Position numbers and translations under genes: made by a program. Positions 25,711 to 34,888 of a stretch of DNA of 64,000 nt are shown here, piece after piece. Position 1 is the stretch's first letter. The number at the start of each line of letters is the position of its first letter. The stretch is from Rhodobacterales bacterium. Lineage in GTDB: Bacteria; Pseudomonadota; Alphaproteobacteria; Rhizobiales; Stappiaceae. Location: the NCBI GenBank assembly GCA_008107755.1, contig VIRH01000137.1, forward strand, positions 310,001-374,000, written 5' to 3'. The notes beneath the pieces were generated by a model that saw only the letters and a program-made list of their open reading frames with translations, did not search any database and was not told the DNA's origin.

Positions 25711-27045
25711 GTGACTGTCAAGGCGCGCGTTCGGGGCATTCTGGCGCCGCCCCCGGTGGTTCTGATGGGCATCTATGCGGCGCTCGCCATGACCGGCGCC
25801 ATTCTCCTGAAGGTGCCCGGTGCGACGGAAATTTCCATCACCTGGTCCGATGCCTTCTTCACCGCTGTGTCCGCCGTGACCGTCACCGGCCTCAGCGTGG
25901 TCGACACAGGCTCGGCCTTCACCGGCTTCGGCCAGGTCGTCATCCTCATCCTCATCCAGCTCGGCGGCCTTGGACTGATGACCTTCGCCGTACTGGTTCT
26001 GACGATGCTCGGCGTCCCAATGGGGTTTTCGCGGCGGCAATACCTCAAGGAGGAGCTGAACCAGACCTCGGCTTCGGACCTCGTGAAGCTGATCATCGTG
26101 ATCTGGCGGGTCGTCGTGGTCTGCGAGCTTGCGGGGGCCGTCCTGCTGTCGGCTGTGTTCGTGCCGGAGGCCGGCTGGCTGCGCGGCACATGGTATGCCG
26201 TTTTTCACTCCGTCTCTGCCTTCAACAACGCGGGATTCGCCCTCTTTCCGGACAGCCTGTCGAAATGGGTCGGCGATCCGGTGATCAACCTCGTGGTTCC
26301 GGCGCTCTTCATTCTGGGCGGACTCGGTTTCACCGTCGCTGCCGATATCTACCAGGGCAAAGGCCGGCGCTCGTGGTCGGTGCACACCAGACTGATGCTG
26401 ACGGGAACGGTCGTCCTGCTTGTTTTTCCGACGCTGGCCTTTGCGGCTCTGGAATGGTCGAACCCGCAAACCCTCGGACAGTTCGACAGTATCGCGACCA
26501 AGCTGATGGCAAGCTGGTTTCAGGCCGCATCCACCCGAACGGCCGGTTTCAACACGCTGGACATCAGTGGGCTGGAAGACGCCACATCGCTGATGTTCAT
26601 GACGCTGATGGCCGTCGGGGCAGGCAGCACGTCCACGGGCGGTGGCATCAAGGTCACCACCTTCATCGTGCTGATCCTCGCCACGATCGCTTTCCTGAGA
26701 CGGCGCATGATCGTCAATGTCTACGGGCGCAGCCTCGGGCCCGACCAGTTCATGAAGGTGCTGGCGATCTCCATGATCAGCGTTCTGGTGACGCTGACCG
26801 GCATCCTGACGCTTTCGATCCTGCACGAGGGTGCGTTTCTGGATATCGCCTTCGAGGTCGTCTCGGCCTTCGGCACGGTCGGCCTGTCACACGGGATCAC
26901 GGGAGATCTCGACACCCCCGGGCGCATCGTCATCATGATCACCATGTTCATCGGCCGCGTCGGACCGCTCACCCTCGGCTTCCTGCTTGCCACAAAGCGC
27001 CCGCACCGGATCTCCTATCCCACAGGCACGGTTTATCTGGGCTAA
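25711..27045 (+). CDS. ktrB: Potassium transporter membrane subunit, KtrB/TrkH type
   Basis: 444 residues, eight predicted membrane helices with four pore loops. The four filter sequences are visible: TVTGLSVV, NNAGFALF, RTAGFNTL and GTVGLSHG, each with the conserved Gly. The length is that of KtrB rather than TrkH. GTG start at 25711, with GAGG 8 bases before it, directly after ktrA. It imports K+ (often Na+-coupled in Ktr systems) and works with the KtrA ring; probably used in osmotic adaptation. Confidence 0.92.
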   Translation: MTVKARVRGILAPPPVVLMGIYAALAMTGAILLKVPGATEISITWSDAFFTAVSAVTVTGLSVVDTGSAFTGFGQVVILILIQLGGLGLMTFAVLVLTMLGVPMGFSRRQYLKEELNQTSASDLVKLIIVIWRVVVVCELAGAVLLSAVFVPEAGWLRGTWYAVFHSVSAFNNAGFALFPDSLSKWVGDPVINLVVPALFILGGLGFTVAADIYQGKGRRSWSVHTRLMLTGTVVLLVFPTLAFAALEWSNPQTLGQFDSIATKLMASWFQAASTRTAGFNTLDISGLEDATSLMFMTLMAVGAGSTSTGGGIKVTTFIVLILATIAFLRRRMIVNVYGRSLGPDQFMKVLAISMISVLVTLTGILTLSILHEGAFLDIAFEVVSAFGTVGLSHGITGDLDTPGRIVIMITMFIGRVGPLTLGFLLATKRPHRISYPTGTVYLG

Positions 27046-27096
27046 GAACCGCCGGAGAAGCAGGCGCACCGAAAGCCCTGCCTGCCGACCCCGCTT

Positions 27097-27757
27097 TCAC
27101 GATGGTCGCCTGAAAAGCGGAATGAAACCGGCCGTGGGGTTCATGATCTCCACTTCTGCGCGGTACAGTTTTGTCCCGCCGAGCAGTGCAGGAAACATTA
27201 GTGCGTCCGGAAAGGGGTTGTGAAAGGAGTGATCGTTCTTTGCGTACAACTTGCGGATCAACAAGTGTCCGACCTCATGCGCAAGAGCAATGCCGAACGG
27301 CCGCGGGAGCGTGTGGCGCCCGAAAGAGCGATCATCCATCATGCACATGCCGGTCTCTATATCCATGTTTCCAAGCGTGTGCGGCTTGCCGTTGTCGATC
27401 TTGCGGACAATGAACATGTTGACGGTCTTTGTTGGCGCAGCTCCAGCGGGCTGCGGAAACACCTGCGACTTCATGAACGGTCGCAGGAACTGTATTTCGT
27501 CTTTTTTCGGGATCAAAATCATCCATCGTGACGGCCCGGCCAAGCCGGCGTCCGATATCCTTGTGCGTCAGCGTAGACTCGCCGACAAGGGTCAGCTCGA
27601 CATTGCCCTGCGGAGTCAGGATTTCCCGGTTCGCCACCAGCATCGCCTGCTTCAACTCGCTGGATGATACGCGCGGTTTCAACAAAGGCCCCTGTTGAAC
27701 GTGAAACGCAAAGACTGAAACAATCCGGCGCGGTTTCACGGAAACATAGATGCGCAC
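27097..27757 (-). pseudogene. Frameshifted zinc-metalloprotease-like gene (HEVGH)
   Basis: Two minus-strand frames join into one protein. The first, from about 27757 (GTG), reads ...LTLVGESTLTHKDIGRRLG..VTMDDFDPEK; the second, ending at 27097, reads DEIQFLRPF...NMFIVRKID... and holds GIALAHEVGHLLI, a zinc-protease HExxH motif. They meet at a run of six A (27502-27507, T on the plus strand); with five A the frame would be continuous (DPEKDEIQF). So the gene carries a one-base insertion, or a programmed shift, or a sequencing error. No clear signal peptide or ATG start. Family not identified. Confidence 0.65.
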
Positions 27758-27901
27758 ATGCTTGCCGTTGTTGAAGACATCCAGCGGACAGTTGGACCGA
27801 CCCCTGGCAGTGCCGCGTTTCAGAAGTATCTTGACACTTTGTGATTGCTCGTCCGGGCCTCTGAAGGTTAGAACATAACAGGAACAAGCTGGAGGCCCAC
27901 G

Positions 27902-28360
27902 ATGGCAGATCTGATGGAGTATCGAGCACGGTCAGGGACCCTGATCCCCGTCTTCACGATCGAGGTGCAAACATTGCCTGAGGATACGGACCGCCTACTC
28001 GACGCGGTGATGAAGGTCCATCCCTTGAGCTTTGGCCGCTACCAGAGAAACGCCAGCATTTCGGCCGTCGGGCGAGAGACTGCGCAACCGGAGCCGGGCT
28101 CCACGACGACGACACACATCGGCGGTTTCGAGGCAGGCTCGACAGAAACCTATCCGATGGTCGAATTGAAGATCTCGATTGAGCGCGACGTGTCGCTGCT
28201 CGCGACGGTAATGGACGCGATCATATATGCCCATCATTACGAGGAGCCTGTCATCTTCGTGCGAGAAGACTGGGCAAGCAGGGCGGCCTACGATCCGCAA
28301 AGCCAAAACCCGAACCGCTGGTGGAACAACAGGCGCGGCCTTCCAGACCGGATCGACTAG
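27902..28360 (+). CDS. Hypothetical protein with YqfO/CutA-like (PII-like) fold
   Basis: 152 residues, ATG with GGAGG 7 bases upstream. The middle and end, notably VELKISIERD...VMDAIIYAHHYEEPVIFVREDW, follow the pattern of the COG3323/YqfO-type domain (usually AHPYEEP), a CutA/PII-like ferredoxin fold. Databases sometimes name this group 'structural toxin protein RtxA', which has no basis in function. No membrane helix or signal. The role is unknown; related domains bind metals or nucleotides. Confidence 0.6.
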   Translation: MADLMEYRARSGTLIPVFTIEVQTLPEDTDRLLDAVMKVHPLSFGRYQRNASISAVGRETAQPEPGSTTTTHIGGFEAGSTETYPMVELKISIERDVSLLATVMDAIIYAHHYEEPVIFVREDWASRAAYDPQSQNPNRWWNNRRGLPDRID

Positions 28361-28495
28361 CTGCACGGCCGCTTCGGCAACGTTCGCGCGAGGCGCAGGG
28401 AAAAACAGTTTCGTCACCGACAGCCCAAAAAGAGGCAACACCTCTGATAAAATAAAGCAGAGCTATCTGGTGATTTCATCCCGCAGGAGAAGGAA

Positions 28496-28571
<76 letters not shown>

Positions 28572-28720
28572 GAACTTCCTGTCGGCCGGTTTGGGTCTCC
28601 GGCGTCGATGGAGGCGGAACATAGTCATACCGCCTCCCAAGATCAAGCAGAAAATGGAGGGATTTTTACCGCGCTTTGTGGATAAGCCAAAATTAGCGGA
28701 AACCCTTCCTTTTCAGTCCC

Positions 28721-29104
28721 TTAACGGTCAGAGTCGTCCTCGTCCCTTTCGACGCGGATGCCCGGAACGGATTCTTCGTCCTCATCCTCGTCTTCAAGGA
28801 AGACATCCGGCTCGCTGTCGTCTTCCTCGATCTCGACTTCGTCGCCCTCAAGGTCCGGCACATCGTCGCCGCCCTCGGCTTCCGCGTCCGCTTCTTCGAG
28901 CGTCACGATCTCCGGAGCTGCGGTGTCGTCTTCTTCCTCTTCGGGCGTCTCCTCGACCTTGGCCGCCTTTGCCGTCCGGGAGGTCGTGACCGCCTCGAAC
29001 GGTGTGCCGCATTTGGGGCAGGTAATCGGTTCGCGGTTCAGGTCGTAATATTTCGAGCCGCAGCTCGGGCACAGCCGCTTTGTGCCAAGTTCAGGTTTTG
29101 CCAC
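28721..29104 (-). CDS. TIGR02300 family (FYDLN acid) protein
   Basis: 127 residues. The N-terminus MAKPELGTKRLCPSCGSKYY is followed by DLN and a second CPKCG, a zinc ribbon with two CxxC pairs; the rest is a long low-complexity Asp/Glu tail. This is the alphaproteobacterial FYDLN-acid family, of unknown function, often next to aroA as here. GTG at 29104 is chosen because the family begins MAKPELG and AAGGG stands 8 bases upstream; an earlier GTG at 29113 is too close to it. Divergent from aroA. Confidence 0.9.
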   Translation of the reverse strand: MAKPELGTKRLCPSCGSKYYDLNREPITCPKCGTPFEAVTTSRTAKAAKVEETPEEEEDDTAAPEIVTLEEADAEAEGGDDVPDLEGDEVEIEEDDSEPDVFLEDEDEDEESVPGIRVERDEDDSDR

Positions 29105-29357
29105 TGTGCTCACCCTTCAGTTGTTTATATGGCAGTTGTCTGCCTGGCAGTTGCCTGTCTGACTGACTTGAATTCGTCGGCGCCCCATAGCGTCAAGGCA
29201 TGCGTGTGTCAAAAACAAATCAGCTGACAGGCCGGTTGGAAACACTTTTCCGCACATTGCGCGGCAAATTTCAAGCACCTCGAAGGATGACGCAGCCGCA
29301 TCCACATGATAGGACGTGTCACCTTTTGACAACAGATCCAGATCCCGGACATTCGAA

Positions 29358-30713
29358 ATGTCACACGATTCCACGCCTGCCCCCCTGACTTCGGCAGCGA
29401 ACACCGCGCTAAAGGGCACCATCCGCGTGCCGGGCGACAAATCCATTTCCCACAGATCCTTGATGTTCGGAACGCTCGCCGTCGGCCGCACGAGCGTGAA
29501 GGGCCTTCTGGAATCAGAAGACGTTCTGGCGACTGCCGCCGCGATGCGGGCCGTTGGCGCAAAAATCGAAAAGCACGATGACGGCAGCTACACGGTCGAC
29601 GGCATCGGCCTCGGAAGCCTTCTCGAGCCGGAGCATGTGATCGACTTCGGCAATGCGGGCACCGGCGTGCGCCTGACGATGGGTATCTTCGGCAGCCACA
29701 ACATTGCTGCGACCTTCGTCGGCGATGCATCGCTTTCCAAACGCCCGATGGGCCGGGTGCTGAACCCGCTGCGCGAGATGGGCACGAACGTCATCGCGCG
29801 TGACGGCGACCGCCTGCCGGCATCCATCCGGGGCGCCGAACAGGCCCTGCCGATCACCTACCGGGTGCCAATGCCTTCGGCGCAGGTGAAATCGGCCGTG
29901 CTTCTGGCCGGCCTCAACGCCCCTGGCGAGACGACCGTCATCGAGCCGATCCCGACCCGCGACCACACCGAGAAGATGCTGAAAGGCTTCGGCGCGGAGA
30001 TTTCCGTGACGATGAACGAGGACGGCGAACGTGTGATCAGGCTGAAGGGCCAGCCGGAACTGAAGCCGCAGGACATCGATGTTCCGGGCGACCCCTCCTC
30101 TGCCGGCTTTCCGCTGGTGGCAGCGCTTGTTGTTCCGGGATCGGACCTTACGATCGAGAACGTACTCCTGAACGAACACCGCACCGGCCTCATCACGACA
30201 CTCATCGAAATGGGCGGCGACATCGAGATCGTCAACCGGCGCCAAACCGGCGGCGAAGACGTCGGGGATCTGCGTGTGAAGGCGAGCAAGCTGAAGGGCA
30301 TCACGGTGCCGGCCGACCGGGCGCCGTCCATGATCGACGAATATCCCGTCCTGGCCATCGCCGCGGCCTTTGCCGAGGGCGACACGTTCATGCCCGGACT
30401 GGAGGAACTGCGCGTCAAGGAATCCGACCGGCTTGCGGCCGTCGCCCGCGGCCTTGAGGCCAACGGAATTCCCTGCATCGAGACCGAGGACACACTGACG
30501 GTGACCGGTGGTGCGGCCGATATCGGCGGAGGCACTGTCACGACCCACCTCGACCATCGCATCGCCATGGCGTTTCTTGTGCTCGGCATGGCGGCACACA
30601 AGCCCGTGACGGTGGACGACGGTGCTGTCATCGCCACCAGTTTCCCCACCTTCACCTCGCTGTGCGAAGGCCTGGGCGCGCGCTTTGCCGCCGGCACCAG
30701 CGAGGCAGCATGA
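29358..30713 (+). CDS. aroA: 3-phosphoshikimate 1-carboxyvinyltransferase (EPSP synthase), class II
   Basis: 451 residues. Transfers the enolpyruvyl group of PEP to shikimate-3-phosphate in aromatic amino acid synthesis. Closely similar to the Agrobacterium CP4 enzyme throughout (TIRVPGDKSISHRSLMFG, DASLSKRPMGRVLNPLREMG, RDHTEKML, APSMIDEYP, LRVKESDRL). At the place of CP4 Ala100, which blocks glyphosate, this protein has Gly101 in GNAGTG, as in sensitive class I enzymes. First gene of aroA-cmk-rpsA, overlapping cmk by four bases. Confidence 0.96.
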   Translation: MSHDSTPAPLTSAANTALKGTIRVPGDKSISHRSLMFGTLAVGRTSVKGLLESEDVLATAAAMRAVGAKIEKHDDGSYTVDGIGLGSLLEPEHVIDFGNAGTGVRLTMGIFGSHNIAATFVGDASLSKRPMGRVLNPLREMGTNVIARDGDRLPASIRGAEQALPITYRVPMPSAQVKSAVLLAGLNAPGETTVIEPIPTRDHTEKMLKGFGAEISVTMNEDGERVIRLKGQPELKPQDIDVPGDPSSAGFPLVAALVVPGSDLTIENVLLNEHRTGLITTLIEMGGDIEIVNRRQTGGEDVGDLRVKASKLKGITVPADRAPSMIDEYPVLAIAAAFAEGDTFMPGLEELRVKESDRLAAVARGLEANGIPCIETEDTLTVTGGAADIGGGTVTTHLDHRIAMAFLVLGMAAHKPVTVDDGAVIATSFPTFTSLCEGLGARFAAGTSEAA

Positions 30714-31336
30714 TCATCGCAATTGACGGACCGGCCGCGTCCGGAAAGGGAACGCTGGCACGGCGCCTTGCCGACCATTTCGGCCTGCGCCATCTCGATA
30801 CCGGGCTGACCTATCGAGCGGTCGCCGCCGGTCTGCTGGCCAACGGTCTGCCGCTCGGCGACGAGGCGGTTGCCATCGAGCACGCCCGGTACCTCGACCT
30901 CGCGCAGATGGACAAGTCAGTGCTGTCGGCACACGAAATCGGCGAGGCCGCCTCGCGCATCGCCGTTCTCGGCGGCTTGCGTGACGAACTGGTGCGGCTG
31001 CAGCGCAGCTTTGCCGAAACACCTCCCGGCGCCGTTCTCGACGGACGCGACATCGGCACGGTGGTCTGCCCGAATGCGACGGTGAAACTCTTCGTCACCG
31101 CGTCGGCGGAGGCGCGCGCCCGGCGCCGCACGGACGAGATGATCTCCAAGGGCCAGGAGGCGAATTACGCCTCCGTGCTGGAAGATCTGCAACGTCGGGA
31201 CGAGCGGGATTCCAAGAGAACTGTGGCTCCGTTGACGCAAGCGGCAGATGCGGTCTTGCTTGATACGACGAAAATGGATATAGAGACCGCGTTCCGCGCG
31301 GCTGTGGATATCATATCCCGCGCCGCGGATGCCTGA
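30710..31336 (+). CDS. cmk: Cytidylate kinase
   Basis: 208 residues, standard length. The P-loop AIDGPAASGKGTLARRLA is at the N-terminus, followed by LDTGLTYRAVA, the (d)CMP-binding DGRDIGTVV and the lid RR..DERDSKR. Phosphorylates CMP and dCMP. ATG overlaps the aroA stop as ATGA, so translation is coupled. This aroA-cmk-rpsA order is widely conserved in proteobacteria. Confidence 0.96.
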   Translation: MIIAIDGPAASGKGTLARRLADHFGLRHLDTGLTYRAVAAGLLANGLPLGDEAVAIEHARYLDLAQMDKSVLSAHEIGEAASRIAVLGGLRDELVRLQRSFAETPPGAVLDGRDIGTVVCPNATVKLFVTASAEARARRRTDEMISKGQEANYASVLEDLQRRDERDSKRTVAPLTQAADAVLLDTTKMDIETAFRAAVDIISRAADA

Positions 31337-31612
31337 CCAGGATATGGGGCTCACCTCGGGTGTGCCCCCATTTGTGCATCCGGAACGACAAGGACCTGAG
31401 GTCCAGCTGTTCTATTGAAGAGCGACAAAGGAATTCGGCAGGGCGCCACTTTGCGGCGGCCTGTGACGAGACCGGATTTTCCGTCTCTCGCCCCCGCCGG
31501 CCCGCTTCGTTGGAAGCGGCAGGATCAGCGGAAACCGCGATCCCGGGAGGAGGACAATCCGGAGTGCAACACCAACCCGCCGGCGGAGCGCCAAAGCGCG
31601 CCAGGAGAATTA
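31337..31612 (+). promoter_or_regulatory. Leader region of rpsA
   Basis: About 275 bases between cmk and rpsA without a gene, although one frame stays open into rpsA. A hairpin ATGGGG...CCCCAT occurs near 31344-31372, and a GC-rich stretch with a strong AGGAG lies just before the start. S1 is autoregulated through such leaders in gammaproteobacteria; whether this one works the same way is inference. Confidence 0.45.
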
Positions 31613-33310
31613 ATGTCTGATTTCAATCCCTCTACCGAGGATTTTGCCGCTCTTCTCGAAGAGTCCTTCGTCCATACCGACCTCTATGAAGGTGCCGTCG
31701 TCAAGGGCACCGTCGTCGCAATCGAAAAAGACCTCGCCGTCATCGACGTCGGCCTGAAGGTCGAAGGCCGCGTGCCGCTGAAGGAATTCGGCGCAAAGGG
31801 CCGCGACGGCGAAATGGGTGTCGGCGACGAAGTTGAAGTTTACCTGGAGCGCGTCGAAAACGCTCTCGGCGAAGCTGTTCTGTCGCGCGAAAAAGCTCGC
31901 CGCGAAGAAAGCTGGGTCCGGCTTGAAGTTGCTTTCGAAGCAAACGAAAAGGTCAACGGCCAGATCTTCAACCAGGTCAAGGGCGGCTTCACCGTCGATC
32001 TGGATGGCGCCGTTGCGTTCCTGCCGCGTTCGCAGGTCGATATCCGTCCGGTGCGCGACGTGACCCCGCTGATGCACACCCCGCAGCCGTTCCAGATCCT
32101 GAAGATGGACAAGCGCCGCGGCAACATCGTGGTTTCCCGCCGCGTTGTTCTGGAAGAAACCCGCGCCGAACAGCGTTCGGAACTGGTCCAGAGCCTCGAA
32201 GAAGGTCACACCGTGGAAGGCGTCGTCAAGAACATCACCGATTACGGTGCGTTCGTCGACCTCGGCGGCATCGACGGCCTGCTGCACGTCACCGACATCG
32301 CGTGGCGCCGCATCAACCATCCGTCGGAAGTGCTGTCCATCGGCCAGACCGTCAAGGTTCAGATCATCCGCGTCAACCAGGAAACGCACCGCATCAGCCT
32401 CGGCATGAAGCAGCTCGAGACCGATCCGTGGGATGGCATCGAAGCGAAGTACCCGCTTGATGCCAAGTTCACCGGCCGCGTGACCAACATCACCGACTAC
32501 GGCGCATTCGTCGAACTGGAGCCGGGCATCGAAGGCCTGATCCACGTTTCCGAAATGTCCTGGACCAAGAAGAACGTCCATCCGGGCAAGATCGTTTCCA
32601 CTTCCCAGGAAGTCGAAGTGATGATCCTGGAAGTCGACCCGGTCAAGCGCCGCATCTCGCTCGGTCTCAAGCAGACCCTGCAGAATCCGTGGGATGCATT
32701 CGCAGAACAGTACCCGGTCGGCACCGAAGTCGAAGGCGAAGTCAAGAACAAGACCGAATTCGGCCTGTTCATCGGCCTCGACGGCGACGTGGACGGCATG
32801 GTTCACCTGTCCGATCTCGACTGGAACCGTCCGGGCGAGCAGGTCATCGAAGAGTTCAAGAAGGGCGACATGGTCAAGGCCGTCGTTCTCGATGTTGATG
32901 TCGACAAGGAGCGTATCTCTCTCGGCATCAAGCAGCTCAGCGGCGACCCGATGGAAAGCGGTGCTGCCGGCGAACTTCGCAAGAACTCCGTCGTCACCTG
33001 TGAAGTCATCGAAGTCAAGGACGCAGGTCTGGACGTGAAGATCGCGGACAGCGACCTGACCGCCTTCCTCCGCCGTGCGGACCTGTCCCGTGACCGTGAC
33101 GAACAGCGCCCGGAAAAATACTCCGTCGGCGACAAGTTCGATGCCCGCATCACCCAGTTCGACAAGAAGACCCGTCGGGTCACCGTGTCGATCAAGGCTC
33201 TGGAAATCGCTGAAGAGAAGGAAGCTGTCGCTCAGTACGGCTCCTCCGACAGCGGCGCCTCCCTCGGCGACATCCTGAGTGCGGCTCTGAAGAAGCAGTC
33301 CGACGACTAA
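31613..33310 (+). CDS. rpsA: 30S ribosomal protein S1
   Basis: 565 residues with six S1 (OB-fold) domains in tandem; the third to sixth are clearest (GVVKNITDYGAFVDLGGIDG, GRVTNITDYGAFVELEPGIE, GEVKNKTEFGLFIGLDGDVD). Binds mRNA on the ribosome and helps initiation on messages with weak ribosome binding sites, which several genes here have. ATG at 31613 with AGGAG 7 bases upstream; the longer frame from 31415 has no start signal. Codon use is strongly biased as expected for a highly expressed gene. A perfect terminator follows. Confidence 0.97.
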   Translation: MSDFNPSTEDFAALLEESFVHTDLYEGAVVKGTVVAIEKDLAVIDVGLKVEGRVPLKEFGAKGRDGEMGVGDEVEVYLERVENALGEAVLSREKARREESWVRLEVAFEANEKVNGQIFNQVKGGFTVDLDGAVAFLPRSQVDIRPVRDVTPLMHTPQPFQILKMDKRRGNIVVSRRVVLEETRAEQRSELVQSLEEGHTVEGVVKNITDYGAFVDLGGIDGLLHVTDIAWRRINHPSEVLSIGQTVKVQIIRVNQETHRISLGMKQLETDPWDGIEAKYPLDAKFTGRVTNITDYGAFVELEPGIEGLIHVSEMSWTKKNVHPGKIVSTSQEVEVMILEVDPVKRRISLGLKQTLQNPWDAFAEQYPVGTEVEGEVKNKTEFGLFIGLDGDVDGMVHLSDLDWNRPGEQVIEEFKKGDMVKAVVLDVDVDKERISLGIKQLSGDPMESGAAGELRKNSVVTCEVIEVKDAGLDVKIADSDLTAFLRRADLSRDRDEQRPEKYSVGDKFDARITQFDKKTRRVTVSIKALEIAEEKEAVAQYGSSDSGASLGDILSAALKKQSDD

Positions 33311-33341
33311 GATCCTTCTTTGAAAGATCTTCTGAAAAAAG

Positions 33342-33373
33342 AAAGCCCGGCGGAAACGCCGGGCTTTTTGTTT
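33342..33373 (+). terminator. Rho-independent terminator of rpsA
   Basis: AAAGCCCGGCG-GAAA-CGCCGGGCTTT: 8-bp GC stem with a GAAA tetraloop followed by TTTTTGTTTT. Textbook intrinsic terminator. Confidence 0.95.
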
Positions 33374-33441
33374 TGGGGGGCGAGCGAATGGAGAGGATCG
33401 TCACTTGCACTTCCGGTTGCAGACCCTTTATGTCGGCATTC

Positions 33442-33864
33442 ATGTTTGTTCGATTTGTCTGCAGCCGCCCTCATCCTAACGTCGATGCCGAACTGGGTAT
33501 GTTCAAGGCTCGTGAGGAAATCGATTTCTCACAACTCAAGGGCAGCGTGCAAAAGGCGCACGAGGAAGCTTTCTACTGGTTCAGCGCCAGAAGCGGCGGT
33601 CAGTTGCACTACCCGAAACTGCGCGGAAAGCAGCGCAGCCGAGACGTCAGAAAGTCACTCTTCTGGTTCAAGGCAGAAGCACGCTTCTATTTGTCTGGCG
33701 GGGGACTCATGGTCGACCGGGCACGGCAGCTTGCCGCTGCGCTGACACTGGCCGGGTGCGAAATCCGTGAAATCGAAAGCCCGGAACCCGGAACGATCAT
33801 CTGGGAGGATAGCAATCAAGTTCTGGCCCTGCCCGGGCCCAATGGCGTGCCGCGGGCCTTTTGA
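33442..33864 (+). CDS. Conserved hypothetical protein
   Basis: About 140 residues starting MFVRFVCSRPHPN, with a core EEAFYWFSARSGGQLHYPK, then SLFWFKAEARFYLSGGGLMVDRARQLAAALTLAGCEIREIESPEPGTIIWEDSNQVLA. I recall the same block order (F..RPHP..G.F, L.WF...L..P, WF......I.....L...L...G..V......PG.I.YED..Q) in uncharacterised proteins of many bacteria. Starts at 33430 or upstream are possible; none has a good ribosome binding site. Soluble; function unknown. Confidence 0.6.
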   Translation: MFVRFVCSRPHPNVDAELGMFKAREEIDFSQLKGSVQKAHEEAFYWFSARSGGQLHYPKLRGKQRSRDVRKSLFWFKAEARFYLSGGGLMVDRARQLAAALTLAGCEIREIESPEPGTIIWEDSNQVLALPGPNGVPRAF

Positions 33865-34217
33865 GGGTATTCGTGGCGTGTCCGCGGGTGTCTGTAAATG
33901 CGTCGTGAAACAGGATCTTGGTCGGCCACCAGTCTTTCCTCTGGCCGCTCTTGCGCAGGCAGGAGCCCAGTAGACTCATGATTTTGTGCGAAAGATCGGA
34001 GCTGGGGCTACTAGGTCCGGGATCTCCGCTTCGCTACGTCCGGGACGGCACAAATTGGATACATCGACCGTACCAGTTCAGGATCGAAGATCCCGGGCCC
34101 AATATCCTCATAGGATTGCGGTGATTTTCCATCACCGACAACACAGCGTCCTGGGTTTCGGCTCGCGCTTCGGTCGCCCGAGATGACAACCGAGAGCAAC
34201 CCGCGCCTACCTGCCTC
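33865..34217. repeat. Gene-free stretch with decayed extragenic repeat units
   Basis: About 350 bases without a gene. Two related units can be seen: GTCCGGGATCTCCGCTTCGC continuing to GTCCGGGAC (about 34016-34048), and CCTGGGTTTCGGCTCGCGC continuing to CGCCCGAGATGAC (about 34151-34187). Both look like eroded copies of the CCCGGG...CTTCG...CCCGGGATGAC type of extragenic repeat common in alphaproteobacteria. Confidence 0.45.
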
Positions 34218-34883
34218 TCACCCGGACTTCATGCCGTAGTTCTTCACCGCACCCATGACCTCACCGATCTCCGCATCGGAGAGGATATGCGGCTTGCCGA
34301 TGGTGCGGCTCAGAATGTAGGCGCGGGCGAGGACTTCGAGTTCTTCAAGCCGCCAGAGGCCTTTTTCCAGGGTCTCGCCGACGACGACGGCGCCGTGGTT
34401 GGCCATCAGGCAACCGTTGCGGTCCTTCATGGCGCCGGCGACTTCATTCGCCAGTTCCTCGCTGCCGAAAAGCGCGTAGCCGGCGAGCGGAACACTGTTG
34501 CCGCCGAAGAGCGCAATCATGTAGTGGCAGGCAGGGATTCCCTCGCGATTGATCGAGAGTGCCGTGCAATGGACCGGATGGGCGTGGACGACCGCGTGCA
34601 TGTCCGGCCGCGCATTGAGAAGCGCCACGTGAAACTGCCATTCGGTCGAGGGCGGAAACGGCCCTTCCGGCTCCCCCTTTCCGTCAAGCGGGAGGGAGAC
34701 GAGCATCTCCGGCGTCATGCGGTCGTAGGGAATGCCAGACGGCGTGATGATCATCCGGTCGCCAGCGCGGCCGGAGATGTTTCCGGACGTTCCCTGGTTG
34801 ATGCCGCGGCGGTTCATGTCGATGCAGGCATCGATGATGGCCTGACGCAGTTCGGGTGTATCCTGGTAAGGAGCTTTCAGCAT
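34218..34883 (-). CDS. Class II aldolase (fuculose-phosphate aldolase type)
   Basis: About 221 residues. Zinc-dependent class II aldolase: NQGTSGNISGR (phosphate site), PSTEWQFHVAL (catalytic Glu), VVHAHPVHCTALS (two zinc His) and MANHGAVVVG (third His). Last gene of the mtnK-mtnA-regulator operon; a GTG at 34892 overlaps the regulator stop as GTGA, and ATG at 34883 is the alternative start. Known relatives (Ald2/DrdA) cleave 5-methylthioribulose-1-phosphate or 5-deoxyribulose-1-phosphate into DHAP and (methylthio)acetaldehyde or acetaldehyde. With mtnK and mtnA beside it, that role is likely here; the exact substrate is not decided by sequence. Confidence 0.85.
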   Translation of the reverse strand: MLKAPYQDTPELRQAIIDACIDMNRRGINQGTSGNISGRAGDRMIITPSGIPYDRMTPEMLVSLPLDGKGEPEGPFPPSTEWQFHVALLNARPDMHAVVHAHPVHCTALSINREGIPACHYMIALFGGNSVPLAGYALFGSEELANEVAGAMKDRNGCLMANHGAVVVGETLEKGLWRLEELEVLARAYILSRTIGKPHILSDAEIGEVMGAVKNYGMKSG

Positions 34884-34888
34884 GGATC

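Noticed and set aside
31415..31612. N-terminal extension of ribosomal protein S1
   Set aside because: The frame happens to be open, but S1 proteins start at the ATG at 31613, which has AGGAG in place.
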